The translations under genes were made by a program, and so were the position numbers. A stretch of 64,000 nucleotides of DNA from Closterium sp. NIES-65 (lineage: Eukaryota; Streptophyta; Zygnematophyceae; Desmidiales; Closteriaceae), in the NCBI GenBank assembly GCA_948144175.1, contig CANXME010001990.1, positions 2,046,001 to 2,110,000 on the forward strand, in the 5' to 3' direction. How positions within the stretch are numbered: position 1 is the stretch's first letter; each line of letters begins with the position of its first letter. Below are positions 33,491 through 43,217 of the stretch, one piece after another. Under the pieces are notes generated by a model. The model worked only from the letters and a program-made list of their open reading frames with translations, was not told the origin of the DNA and made no database searches.

Positions 33491-33788
33491 TGTTGGAATT
33501 AAGGTTAACTCGGGTTGCTCCAATACACATATGTAGTGGTACATCTACACTATGGTAGTGTAGAATACATTGGTTGGGTTGGGAGAACTTGTGGTGTACA
33601 CTCTTTAGAGTGGACCACCTCCCAAACCCTATAGGTTAGGGTTCTCTCTTGTTGGTATTTCACTTTTTTTGGAAACCACTTTGGTTCTAGCATGGTTCAT
33701 GCCCAAGTGGGCTCCTAGGATTCCTAGGCTTTAGGAGGAGGTTCTAAGACTACTAAAGCTTCCGCTAGTATCTTAGTCCATTCTAATA
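33491..33788 (+). repeat. 3' LTR of element F
   Basis: Identical to the 5' LTR except for three substitutions near its start (AACTCGGG versus AATTCGAG, and ACACAT versus AAACAT). The polypurine tract lies just before it and the second GTGTC target copy just after it. Confidence 0.93.
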
Positions 33789-33789
33789 G

Positions 33790-33917
33790 TGTCAGAATGT
33801 TATCTTATGCTCTAGCCTGTAGTGGGATGCTCTATAGCGAGTACAACCCTTCTAGGGTTTGCTATTTGTATCCTCATTCTTGCTAGTGCAGACCTGTACA
33901 CTCTTCTAAATTTCACA
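33790..33917 (+). repeat. 3' LTR of element E
   Basis: 128 bp matching 26,581-26,708. Its first four bases are part of the GTGTC duplication made by F. It is followed by ACCTG (33,918-33,922), the second target copy of E. Confidence 0.92.
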
Positions 33918-33973
33918 ACCTGCACTACAGATCTCCGCCTCGACAATTCCCAACCTCGGCGCTAGGCCCATCG
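33918..33973 (+). repeat. Gypsy D2 LTR, middle piece
   Basis: 56 bp matching the D1 LTR from about 22,425 to 22,470 (CACTACAGACCTCCGCC-type sequence). It lies between the end of E and the start of G, and ends in CATCG, the target of G. Confidence 0.88.
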
Positions 33974-34106
33974 TGTCAGAACATATAGCTTACTTGTTTC
34001 TGTAGGCTATAGTGGGGTATCCCATAGGGGGTACAACCCAATTAGGGTTTCCTATTTGTACCCACTTCATTTCATAGTCATTCACTCCCGTTCATTCAGT
34101 TTCACA
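33974..34106 (+). repeat. 5' LTR of element G
   Basis: 133 bp, TGTCAGAACA to TTTCACA. It is very short for a copia LTR. It includes the core CTATAGTGGGGTATCCCATA and ATTAGGGTTT (34,041-34,050), a telo-box-like motif. Confidence 0.94.
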
Positions 34107-35267
34107 TGGTATAGAGCGGGTCCCTTCTAAGGACCGTTTTTTTGGGCCCACCCACGATCTTTTTTTTCCTGCCCGGAGCGCGCCCTATTCTCCTCGAGGC
34201 GCGCTCCCCCTAGTGCGCGTCGAGCTGCCCTTGTGGCGCCCCGAGAGTCGCGCGCGCGACTCATTTTTTTTCGCGCGCGCGGCCCGGGCCCCACTTCGCG
34301 CGGCCCTTACAGCCGCGCCGCGCCGCCCTCTCGGCTCTGCCGCGCCGCGCCGCCCTCAAGACGGCCGCGCGGCCTCTTCGTCGCTGCGGCAGGCCCCCCC
34401 CGCTGCACCTCTTTCGGCCCCGCCGCCGCCTTACCTGACGGCCGCCGCCTCACCTGACGGCCCGCCGCCTCGCCCTCTGGCCCGCCACCTCACCAGACGG
34501 CCCTGCCGCCTCACCTGACGACCCACCGTCTCACCTGCTGGCCCGCCACCTTACCTGACGGCCCCGCCGCCTCACCTGACGGCCCGCCGCCACCTTACCT
34601 GACGGCCCCGCCGCCTCACCTGACGGCCCGCCGCCTCACCTACTGGCCCGCCACCTGACCTGACGGCCCCGCCGCCTCATCTGACGGCCCGCCGCCTGAC
34701 CTGCTGGCCCGCCACCTCACTGACGGCCCGCCGCCTCCCCCGCTGGCCCGCCACCTGATCTGACGGCCCCGCCGCCTCACCTGACGGCTCGCCGCCTCAC
34801 CTGCTGGCCCGCCACCTGACCTGACGGCCCCGCCGCCTCACCTACCGGCTCGCCACCTCACCTGCTGGCCCGCTGCACCCTGACGGCCCCACCGTCCCCT
34901 GTCCCGGCCCCGCCGCTGCACCCTGACGGCCCCGCCGTCCCCTGTCCCGGCCCCGCCGCTGCACCCTGACGGCCCCGCCGTACCTTGTCCCGGCCCCGCC
35001 ACTACACTGCAGCCGAGCCGCCCAGCAGCAGCCGGACCGCCCAGCAGCAGCCGAGCCGCTCAGCAGCAGCCGAGCCGCCCAGCAGCAGCCGAGCCGCCCA
35101 GCAGCAGCCGAGCCGCCCAGCAGCAGCCGAGCCGCCCGGTACCCGAGCCGCCCGAGCCGCCCGAGCCGCCCGAGCCGCCCGAGCCGCCCGAGCCGCCCCA
35201 CCAGCCCGAGCCGCCTGCTGCTGTCCTACCCGACTCTCCTAGCCCGGTGAGACTTTCAGCTGCTGCC
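34107..35267 (+). repeat. GC-rich repeat leader of element G
   Basis: Between LTR and gag lie arrays of about 20-22 bp units such as CCTGACGGCCCCGCCGCCTC (34,430-34,990), then GAGCCGCCCAGCAGCAGCC units (35,010-35,130), then a 9-bp CCGAGCCGC array (35,133-35,210). H has the same final 9-bp array but different upstream repeats. No protein is recognised here. Confidence 0.75.
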
Positions 35268-38200
35268 ATGGCCACCCCCAATGTTCTTACTTTTGACGCT
35301 GAGGGGAGGGCCATTGACTTTGCCGTCTGGATTGAAGACCTGCAGCTGTACTTACTGTGTGATGCGATAGATGAGGTCTCTCTCTTTGACTTTGTCTCTG
35401 GCGCTGTCCCTGCCCCGCCTGCTGATGCTGACTCTGCTGCTCGCTCCAAGTGGGCGACCCGCGATGCTGCTGCACGTCTTGCTGTGCGTCGCCACCTCCC
35501 TTCCTCTGAGCGTGCCCACTTTAGTCAGTGCAAGACCGCTCAGGCCTTGTACGACGCTGTAGTTGCACGCTACTCCTCCCCTTCCTCCGCTACCCTTAGC
35601 CGCCTCATGCTACCATTTCTCTTCCCTGACCTCGCTTCCTTTCCCACTGTTGCTGACCTAGTTACCCACCTCCGCGCTAGTGACACCCGCTACCGTGCTG
35701 CCCTTCCTGCTGAGTTCCGCGCTGCGAACCCTCCTCCCATGTACATCACTCTCTACTTTCTCGTCACCCGTCTCCCTGAGTCCCTTCGTGTCGTTAGGGA
35801 CCAGTTTCTCTCTGTCTGTCCCACCACTCTCACTGTCGACCTCCTTGAGGAGTCCCTGCTAGCGGCTGAGAAGAGTATTGTCGCTGTAGGGGCCTCTCGG
35901 GGTGACCCTCGCACCCCCATCTTTGAGGGGTGTGGTCCTTCCCCCCTGCTGCCCTCTGTCGCCTCTGCCGCTGCGGCCGACCTCGCTGGTTTTGAGTCGG
36001 TCGGCGCGGCGTCTGCCCCCAGCGGCAGACGCCGCTCTGGCAAGGGCAAGGGGGGCAAGGGGGCGGGTGGAGCTAGAGGGGGCGGTGGAGGAGGCGGTGG
36101 GGGTGGAGGGGGGAGTGGGGGTGGCGGTGGGGGTGGTGGCGGGAGTGGAGGTACTAGTGGCGGCGGTGGAGGCGGAGGTGGCGGCGGAGGTGGTAGCGGA
36201 GGAGGCGGTGGGAGCGGTGGGAGCGACGGTCCTGGTGGGGGAGGTGGCGGTGGAGACGGGGGTGGCGGTGGAGGCGGGGGTGGCGGTGGAGGCGGGGGTC
36301 GGAGTGGCTCGTCCCAGCGGAGCAGCTCTGGGGGTGGTCAGCGCCAGCAGCAGCAGCAGCAGCGGCAGCAGCAGCAGCAGCAGCCGCAGCAGCAGCAGCG
36401 CTCTCGCACCGTCCCCGGCCCTCAGCAGCTCCGTGAGTGGTACTTGCAGCGTCAGCGCGGTGGTGCGCTTGGTCCCTGCCCCTACGTTCTTCGCACCGGT
36501 GACCGTGCGGGGGAGAGGTGTGGAGGCGCCCACACAGCCCGTCGCTGCTTTGGCCGCCTGACCGACGCCTGGCGTCAGCAGTTTCTGGAGGCCGCTGAGA
36601 TCCCCCGCTGGGGAGAGCTGTCTAGGGCTGGAGTAGCTATTTATGATCTTGACTTTGATGCTATTCTCTCTGCTATGTATGCTGTGACTGGTAGTGATGA
36701 GGATGACTGTTACCGGTGTTTCCCGCCCGACCCGGGCATTGGTACTGCCGCGTCAGGTACTAGTGAGGCTGCAGCTCTAGGTGCCAGTGCGTCTGTGCTC
36801 TCAGGTGCTGGTGAGTCCGCCCTCTCAGGTACTGTGTCGGCTTCGGCCTCTCACACCTTCACCCTTGACTCTGGAGCGTCTCGCTCCTTCTTTAGGGACC
36901 GCACCACTCTCACGCCGCTGAGTCGGCCGGTTGCGGTGTCCCTGGCTGACCCCTCTGGGGGACCTGTCCTGTCTCGCTTCTCCACTGTCCTCCCGTGTCC
37001 AGCGGCCCCCTCTGGCACCCTGACTGGTCTCTACCTCCCCTCGTTCTCGACGAACTTGGTGAGTGGTGCTGACCTCCAGGATGCAGGTGTCCACCAGTTC
37101 ACCCCTGCTCGTCAGCGGGTGACCCACTGTACGGAGGCGGATACAGGTCGTCACCTGGCTACGTTTACACGTCGGCCAGGGTCGAGCCTGTACACACTGA
37201 CCACTGCTTCTCCTCCAGGTGCTGCATCTGGTAGAGTCCCTTCGTCTGGTCAGGTGTTTGCTGCAGCGTCCAGGTCTGGTCCTGAGTCTGCCCCCTGTTC
37301 GTGTCGTCGTCTGTCTCACGAGACCGTCCTCTGGCACCACCACCTTGGCCACCCCTCTCTGCTTCGGCTCAGAGGCATGGCCTCGCGGGTCCTTGTGTCT
37401 GGTCTTCCCCGGTCCCTCCCTCCCCTTCCTCCGGGCCCTGGCCCTGCCTGTGTCCCCTGTGTCGAGGGGCGCCAGCGTGCTGCCCCTCACTCCTCCCAGT
37501 TTCCTCCGACAGAGGCCCCGTTGCAGACGCTTCACATGGACGTGTGGGGCCCAGCCCGCGTCCGTGGACAGGGTCAGGAGCGCTACTTCCTGCTGGTGGT
37601 TGACGACTACTCGCGTTACACCACAGTCTTCCCCTTGCGCAGCAAGGGTGAGGTCACTGAGGTGTTGATCGACTGGATCCGCGCAGCTCGTCTTCAGCTT
37701 CGGAGGAGCTTTGGCTCGGACTTTCCTGTGTTGCGTCTGCACTCGGACAGAGGCGGAGAGTTCTCCTCTGGCCTCCTAAGTGCCTACTGTCGTGTGCGAG
37801 GGATCCGTCAGACCTTCACGCTTCCAGACTCACCACAGCAGAATGGGATTGCTGAGCGCCGCATTGGCATGGTCATGGACGTCGCTCGTACGTCCATGAT
37901 GCATGCGGCTGCTCCCCATTTTCTGTGCCCGTTTGCGGTCAGGTACGCTGCGCACCATATCAACCTCAACCCCAGGGTCTCTCGACCACAGACCTCCCCA
38001 GCCCTGCTGTGGACAGGGAAGGTTGGCGATGCGTCGGCGTTCCGGGTCTGGGGATCTCGGGCGTTTGTTCGCGACCTGTCTGCGGACAAGCTGTCCCCTC
38101 GTGCTTCTCCCTGCGTCTTCCTGGGGTTCCCCCCCGACGCCCCTGGGTGGCAGTTTTACCACCCCACCTCTTGACGTGTTCTGTCCTCCCAGGACGTCAC

Positions 38201-41171
38201 GTTCGACGAGTCGGTACCCTACTACCGCCTCTTCCCCTACCGCACTCCGTCCCTCCCCCCGCCCCCGCTCTTCTTGGTACCAGGTCCCCCCCGGGTAGTC
38301 CCCCTCCCCCCTCAGGGTCCTGCCCCTTCAGGTGTGTCCCAGGTAGACGCGGTCGAGCCTGTCGAGGTCACTGGTGACTCTGGTGCTGCTGCGGGAGCTG
38401 AGCCTGGGGGTGCGGAGTCTGGGGGTGCTGAGCCTGGGGGTATTGAGCCTGGGGGTGCTGAGCCTGGGGGTGCTGAGCCTGGGGGTGCTGAGCCTGGGGG
38501 TGCTGTGCCTCGGGGTGCTAAGCCTGGGGGTGCTGAGCCTGGGGGTGCTGTGCCTGGGGGTGCTTCGTCTCGCCGAGAGCCACTCCCCCCACAGGAGCTG
38601 CGTGAGTGGTTTGCCAGGCGCTGGAGGCGTGCTGCTGGTGCTGGTGGTTCTTCGGCTGCAGAGGGTACTGCTGCCACGCGTCCTGGCGGTGCTTGTACTG
38701 TGGGTGCTGGAGCTGTTGGGTCTGAGAGTTCTCCTGGAGCTGGTCCTGCTAAGGGTGTTGGCGCTGAGCCTGCGGTTGGCGGTCCGACTGACAATGTTCC
38801 TGGTGCTGCTGCTGGAGGTTCTGGAGCTTCTGGTGGTTCTGCTGGAGGTGCTGCTGGAGTGGGTGCTCCGGACGGGGCTGCTGCTGCTGTTCCTGCTGTT
38901 TCTGGTGTCGCCGCGCGGCCCCGACCGTACTTCGTTCCGCTCCTGCAGCAGGTTCTTGGTCTTGCACCTCCTCCTGCTCCCTTAGAGGGTCCGCAGCCTG
39001 TTCGGTCACAGCCACAGCTACAGCCTGCCTCCCCTTTGCCTGCTCCTTCTCCCTACGCTGGTCCGACTGGAGGTCTTACTGAGCGTCGTGAGCCTGCGTC
39101 TCGTCCTGCGTCGCCTGTTCGTACTGAGCGCGCTAGTGGTCGTGGTTCGCGTCAGCGTCCTCCTCCTGTCCTTGGCACGCACCGGATGTCACTGCGTCCG
39201 TCCACTGCTCCTCTGCGTGCCCCTTTGCCTTCTCCTCCTGCTTCTTCTCTTCCTGCTCTTGCCGACCCTGAGTCGGACTCTCTTCGCGCTGCCAGTCCTA
39301 CTGTCACGCGTCTCCTTGCTACTGCTGTCACTGACCCTTTCTTCGAGTCGTCTGCTGCGTCTGCCCTTGTCACTGAGCTTGTCGACTTTGCTGCGCGCTG
39401 TCGTCTAGACTACGCTGCTCGTCTTGTCACTGAGTCTGAGTCCGCCTGTCCTCCGTCCGTCGGGGGTGAGTGTGCCCTTGGCACGGACGTCCTTGAGGAC
39501 AGGCAGGAGGAGTTCCAGTGTCTAGCCGCTGCTTCACCTCGTCTTGCGTCTGTACTGCTAGCCCCTGAGGGAGACCCGGATGCACCAGACATCCCGACTC
39601 CGCGCTCTTACGCGGAGGCGATAGAGGGTCCCAACTCCTCTCAGTGGCAGGCAGCTATGGATGCAGAGATGGCTTCCTGGAAGTCCACAGGCACCTACGT
39701 TGACGCTGTTCCCCCTCCTGGGGCGAACATCGTCAGTGGCATGTGGATTTTCAGGGTGAAGCGGCCGCCGGGTTCTCCGCCTGTCTTCAAGGCGCGTTAC
39801 GTGGCTCGTGGCTTCAGTCAGCGGCAGGGGGTTGACTACTTTCAGACCTTCTCCCCCACCCCGAAGATGACCACTCTTCGGGTTCTGCTGCACGTTGCTG
39901 CTCACCGTGACTACGAGCTGCACTCTCTTGACTTCAGCACTGCTTTCTTGCAGGGCAGCCTGCACGAGGAGATCTGGCTGCGTCGCCCACCTGGCTTCAC
40001 TGGGTCTTTCCCTCCTGGTACCCAGTGGAGTCTCCGGCGTCCAGTCTACGGTCTCCGCCAGGCGCCACGTGAGTGGCACGACACACTGAGGACTACGCTC
40101 GCGGCACTTGGGTTTGCTCCTTCTACTGCCGACCCGTCGCTGTTTCTTCGCACCGACACCTCTCTGCCGCCGTTCTACATCCTCGTGTACGTCGACGACT
40201 TGGTCTTTGCCACAGCTGACACTGCTGGACTCGCCTATGTGAAGTCCGAGCTGCAGAAGAGACACACGTGCACTGACCTGGGTGAACTGCGCAGCTACCT
40301 TGGCTTGCAGATCACCCGGGACAGAGCACGCCGCACCATTACCCTGACTTAGTCACACATGGTGCAGCAGGTCCTTCAGCGCTTCGGCTTCACGTACTCC
40401 TCGCCTCAGGCCACTCCTCTGCCTACTCGCCACTCGCTCTCAGCTCTGCCTTCGGATGAGTCCGTAGAGTCGAGTGGCCCGTTTGCAGAGCTTGTTGGCT
40501 GCCTCATGTACCTGATGACCTGCACACGACCTGACCTCGCATACCCTCTTAGCATTCTCGCACGCTTTGTTGCTCCTGGGAGACACCGACCAGAGCACAT
40601 GGCTGCAGCGAAGAGGGTGTTGCGCTACTTGTGCAGTACGTCGGGCATGGGGCTAGTGCTTGGAGGGCGCAGTCCAGTGGTCCTCACTGGGCACGCAGAC
40701 GCTTCTTGGGCTGACGACCAGGCTACGCAGCGGTCGTCACAGGGTTACACCTTCAGCCTAGGTTCCGGCTCTGTCTCGTGGCGGGCTACCCGCTCGTCTT
40801 CTGTTCTCGGCTCCAGTTGTGAGGCTGAGATCTACGCTGGGGCTATGGCTGCACAGGAGTTACGCTGGCTCACCTACCTGCTGACCGACCTTGGAGAGCA
40901 GCCTCGTTCTCCTCCAGTCCTGTACGTAGACAACAAGGCCATGTTGGCCTTGTGTCGAGAGCAGCGACTGGAGCACAGAACGAAGCACATTGCTCTCCGC
41001 TACTTTCTTGCTCGTGAGCTATAGCAGCGTGGACAGCTACGACTTGCGTACGTGGCCTCTGAGGCCAACACTGCTGATGTGTTCACCAAGGCACTTGCGC
41101 CTTGTGATCATCAGCGTTGTTGCACGCAGTTGGGTCTTGTGGCTGTCTTGCCTCACTTGCTCTCCTCTTGA
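35268..41171 (+). pseudogene. Copia G gag-pol polyprotein with three in-frame stops
   Basis: A frame of 1,967 codons including the stop starts at ATG 35,268 (MATPNVLTFDAEGRAIDF). Gag ends in a long Gly-rich tract (about residues 265-348) and a Gln-rich tract, then a Cys/His finger (CPYVLRTGDRAGERC, then H and C). Protease has FTLDSGASRSFF (about 534). Integrase has LHMDVWGP (about 756), LHSDRGGEFSS and NGIAERR. A linker with eleven Gly-Ala-Glu-Pro-Gly type pentapeptides follows (38,395-38,570). RT has the VYVDDLVF box (about codon 1,641), then RNase H to DVFTKAL. Stops are TGA 38,172-38,174 (Arg site), TAG 40,350-40,352 and TAG 41,022-41,024 (both Gln sites). No frameshift is seen. Confidence 0.93.
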
Positions 41172-41383
41172 CCTTGCTTGTACCTTCGCCTATATATACT
41201 CTTGCTCTTGCTTGCTTGATTCTTGTATATCTCTATATATGATCTTGCATGTAAACTGGCCTTCTGGCCTTTGAACTTGTGCTCGGAATGCGTGGTGACT
41301 TTGTGATCCACCCTGAGCTTTGCTTTGCTTTGCTTAACTGGTCTTGTGACCCCTTGTTCTCCCCCACTTTGCCTATGGGGGTG
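41172..41383 (+). other. 3' untranslated region and polypurine tract of G
   Basis: About 210 bp between the polyprotein stop and the 3' LTR, ending in TATGGGGGTG (the polypurine tract). It is nearly the same as 60,885-61,081 in H, but carries an extra short piece near 41,205-41,225. Confidence 0.7.
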
Positions 41384-41516
41384 TGTCAGAACATATAGCT
41401 TACTTGTTTCTGTAGGCTATAGTGGGGTATCCCATAGGGGGTACAACCCAATTAGGGTTTCCTATTTGTACCCACTTCATTTCATAGTCATTCACTCCCG
41501 TTCATTCAGTTTCACA
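41384..41516 (+). repeat. 3' LTR of element G
   Basis: 133 bp with no difference from the 5' LTR that I can see. The second target copy CATCG follows at 41,517-41,521. The telo-box-like motif is at 41,451-41,460. Confidence 0.94.
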
Positions 41517-41660
41517 CATCGCGCACCCCACTTTTTACACATAACCATTACCGTTTCGCTAATTCTTCACTCATGCCTTCGCTCATTTTACTCTTGCTTC
41601 GATAGTGCAATTCTCTCTCGCTCACTCAATTGCACTCATAACACCCACCAAACCTGACGC
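41517..41660 (+). repeat. Gypsy D2 LTR, last piece
   Basis: Continues the gypsy LTR after G. It matches 22,464-22,540 (GCGCACCCCACTTTTT and the CACTCATGCCTTCGCTCATT type end) and extends beyond the point where D1 is cut. The true LTR end is not certain, since no second complete copy is available. Confidence 0.75.
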
Positions 41661-41951
41661 AAACTAGAACGAAGAAGCAATCGCAATCGTTGATGTCAAA
41701 GAACCTACTGGTAGTCAGTCCCGTGGATCCTATATAACATAAGCTTCACTTTGAAAGTTCAAAGGGGGTCTCGATTCTCTTACACAAGAACAAAATTACA
41801 CAAAGAACATAGAAACAAATAATTGTCTGAAATTGCAGACCCCGGGGTTTTTTCTGTCAGAAAAATAACACTGAAAACCGTAATTCGATATTTAAACTGG
41901 CTTTAAAACTAATGTCCTCCCTCCCTGTCCTCATCGCCGCCCCTTGACGTA
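41661..41951. other. Unassigned stretch left of the MITE
   Basis: About 290 bp of lower-GC sequence. I see no gene, repeat or transposon end except the TA/GTAC flank of the MITE at its right edge. Confidence 0.4.
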
Positions 41952-42668
41952 CCGTATTACCCCGGATAAAAGCGCAGGTGCGCTTATAATAAAACAGTGT
42001 TTTTTGGGGGGGTGCGCTTCTAATTGAGTCAGAATTATAAGCGCATGCGCTTATAATATGACAATTACATAAATATGTTTTAAATTCACCAAACTGTACA
42101 TCTCAGACGTGCAATTTCAATCGAATCAGAACATTACAGCGTCCCAAATCAGAGAATCGCGCGAGGGCGATTTCTGCTGCCGTATAGGGGCGAGGACACG
42201 TCACAGCGCAGAGGGATGTGTCAAGCTCGCCCCGAACCAATGTACGAGCCAGTCGCACGGAGTCGCTTGCTCGCAGCGCAGAGGCATAGTCGTTCCCGAG
42301 CCCCCCCGCCTGCCCCTTTTTTTCTCGCACAACGCACAGGACAGTCGTTTCCAACGCCCATCTTCCCTCCCCCCCCCCCCCTCCCAACGATGTGCTGTCA
42401 GTCAGTCATCACGCCGTTTCGCTTCTTTCTCCTGCAATCGCTCGCCTCGAGCGAGTCAAACCAAGTAGAAACGGATTTGGACTCGCTGCAAAAGGGAAAT
42501 CGTTACTGTATTAATTAGGATTTAACTGTAGAATTATTGATGCGCTTATAATAATTCAAGGTTTTACAGGGGGTGCGCTTATAATCGAGGATCGGCCATA
42601 AGCGCATTGCTCCAGATATAAGCGCATGCGCTTAACATAGGCCTGCGCTTATTTCCGGGGTGATACGG
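41952..42668. mobile_element. Non-autonomous DNA transposon (MITE), 717 bp
   Basis: Terminal inverted repeats of 27 bp (41,952-41,978 and 42,642-42,668) begin CCGTATNACCCCGGA and differ at about four positions. The flanks are TA on both sides (also readable as GTAC, since the site is palindromic), which suits a Tc1/mariner/pogo-type element. The subterminal regions carry many copies of GCGCTTATAAT in both orientations, including the palindrome TAAGCGCATGCGCTTA on each side. No transposase frame is present inside. Superfamily assignment is an inference from the flank. Confidence 0.82.
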
Positions 42669-42671
42669 TAC

Positions 42672-43010
42672 CAGTCAGGAGATTATGTTCTGCTTGACAC
42701 CCACAACATGCTGAAACTTCGCCCGTGCAACTGTGGCCCATTTTAGCCATCACGCCCGTCACAACCCACCTCTCGCTACACACCGACGGGTACATCAGCC
42801 CGTCATTCCACGTCAGCCTCCTTCGACCTTACATCCCGACCACACGCCAACTGTCGCGCTATCGCTCACCCTCGGTGAAGTGTCATGTATAAGAGCCTCG
42901 CCGATCCTGAGAAAATTCTGAGCCATCGGATTTGCCACCCCTAGGGATCTCGGCGGACTGAATTCCTCGTCCGCAAGACGGATCGCACTCCCCACTGAAG
43001 TATCGCATGA
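42672..43010 (+). pseudogene. Gypsy integrase C-terminus and chromodomain remnant
   Basis: Broken plus-strand frames match the end of D1 integrase: a DYVLLDTHNMLKLRPCNCGP-like block, then a HVSLLRPYIP-like block, then DPEKILSH and a diverged chromodomain to about 43,010. It is more diverged from D1 than D2 is. The MITE ends 4 bp upstream. It has several stops and no LTR that I can see. Confidence 0.7.
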
Positions 43011-43217
43011 GTGTGTTTCGTGCCAGAATTGGCAACAACTCCCGTGCTGAAAACAAGTCAGTTATTGCAGTTGCAACACTTGCAGACTTGCAGTCATTGG
43101 CTGTGCTGGTCTGTAACAAGAGCAGAAAGAAAAGGAGGGACAAATGAGAGCAACAGCGAAAAAAAAAAAAAATATCGGGTTTAGTCGTGAGAGGTCGCTC
43201 GACGTTGTGAGCCGTTG

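Larger units (their letters stand above)
27979..33788 (+). mobile_element. Copia element F, complete and coding-competent
   Basis: A 5.8-kb element with 298-bp LTRs (27,979-28,276 and 33,491-33,788), a perfect primer-binding site TGGTATCAGAGC (28,277-28,288), one uninterrupted gag-pol frame, and a polypurine tract AGCAAGGGGGGG (33,479-33,490). The target site GTGTC is duplicated (27,974-27,978 and 33,789-33,793). The LTRs differ at only three positions, all within the first 40 bases. It belongs to a different copia lineage from G/H, and it is the only element here that could still move by its own enzymes. Confidence 0.95.
26581..33917 (+). mobile_element. Copia element E, non-autonomous, split by F
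   Basis: Two 128-bp LTRs (26,581-26,708 and 33,790-33,917) differ at only a few sites and are flanked by the duplicated target ACCTG (26,576-26,580 and 33,918-33,922). Without F, the element is only about 1.5 kb. It has a primer-binding site (TGCTATCAGAGCAGG, 26,709), a GC-rich repeat-filled interior with no gag or pol, a copia-type 3' untranslated end with polypurine tract (TATGGGGGTG near 27,965), and the 3' LTR. It would depend on proteins of a related element. F inserted exactly at the start of its 3' LTR. Confidence 0.92.
33974..41516 (+). mobile_element. Copia element G, full length with three stops
   Basis: A 7.5-kb element with 133-bp LTRs (33,974-34,106 and 41,384-41,516) that I read as identical, flanked by CATCG at 33,969-33,973 and 41,517-41,521. 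The primer-binding site is TGGTATAGAGCGGG (34,107). A long GC-rich leader precedes a single gag-pol frame from 35,268 to 41,171, broken only by three point-mutation stops. The 3' end has the TATGGGGGTG polypurine tract. Identical LTRs mean a recent insertion, so a defective copy may have been mobilised by another element. Confidence 0.94.

Noticed and set aside
35902-36561. Alternative-frame Val/Glu/Ala-rich protein across the gag glycine tract (also 55,561-56,217)
   Set aside because: It is a shadow of the GGT/GGC codon run in the true gag frame. Its conservation between G and H reflects their near identity.
42883-43143. Minus-strand frame with a hydrophobic start
   Set aside because: It overlaps the gypsy chromodomain remnant and the region behind the malectin-like gene, and no homology is recognised.
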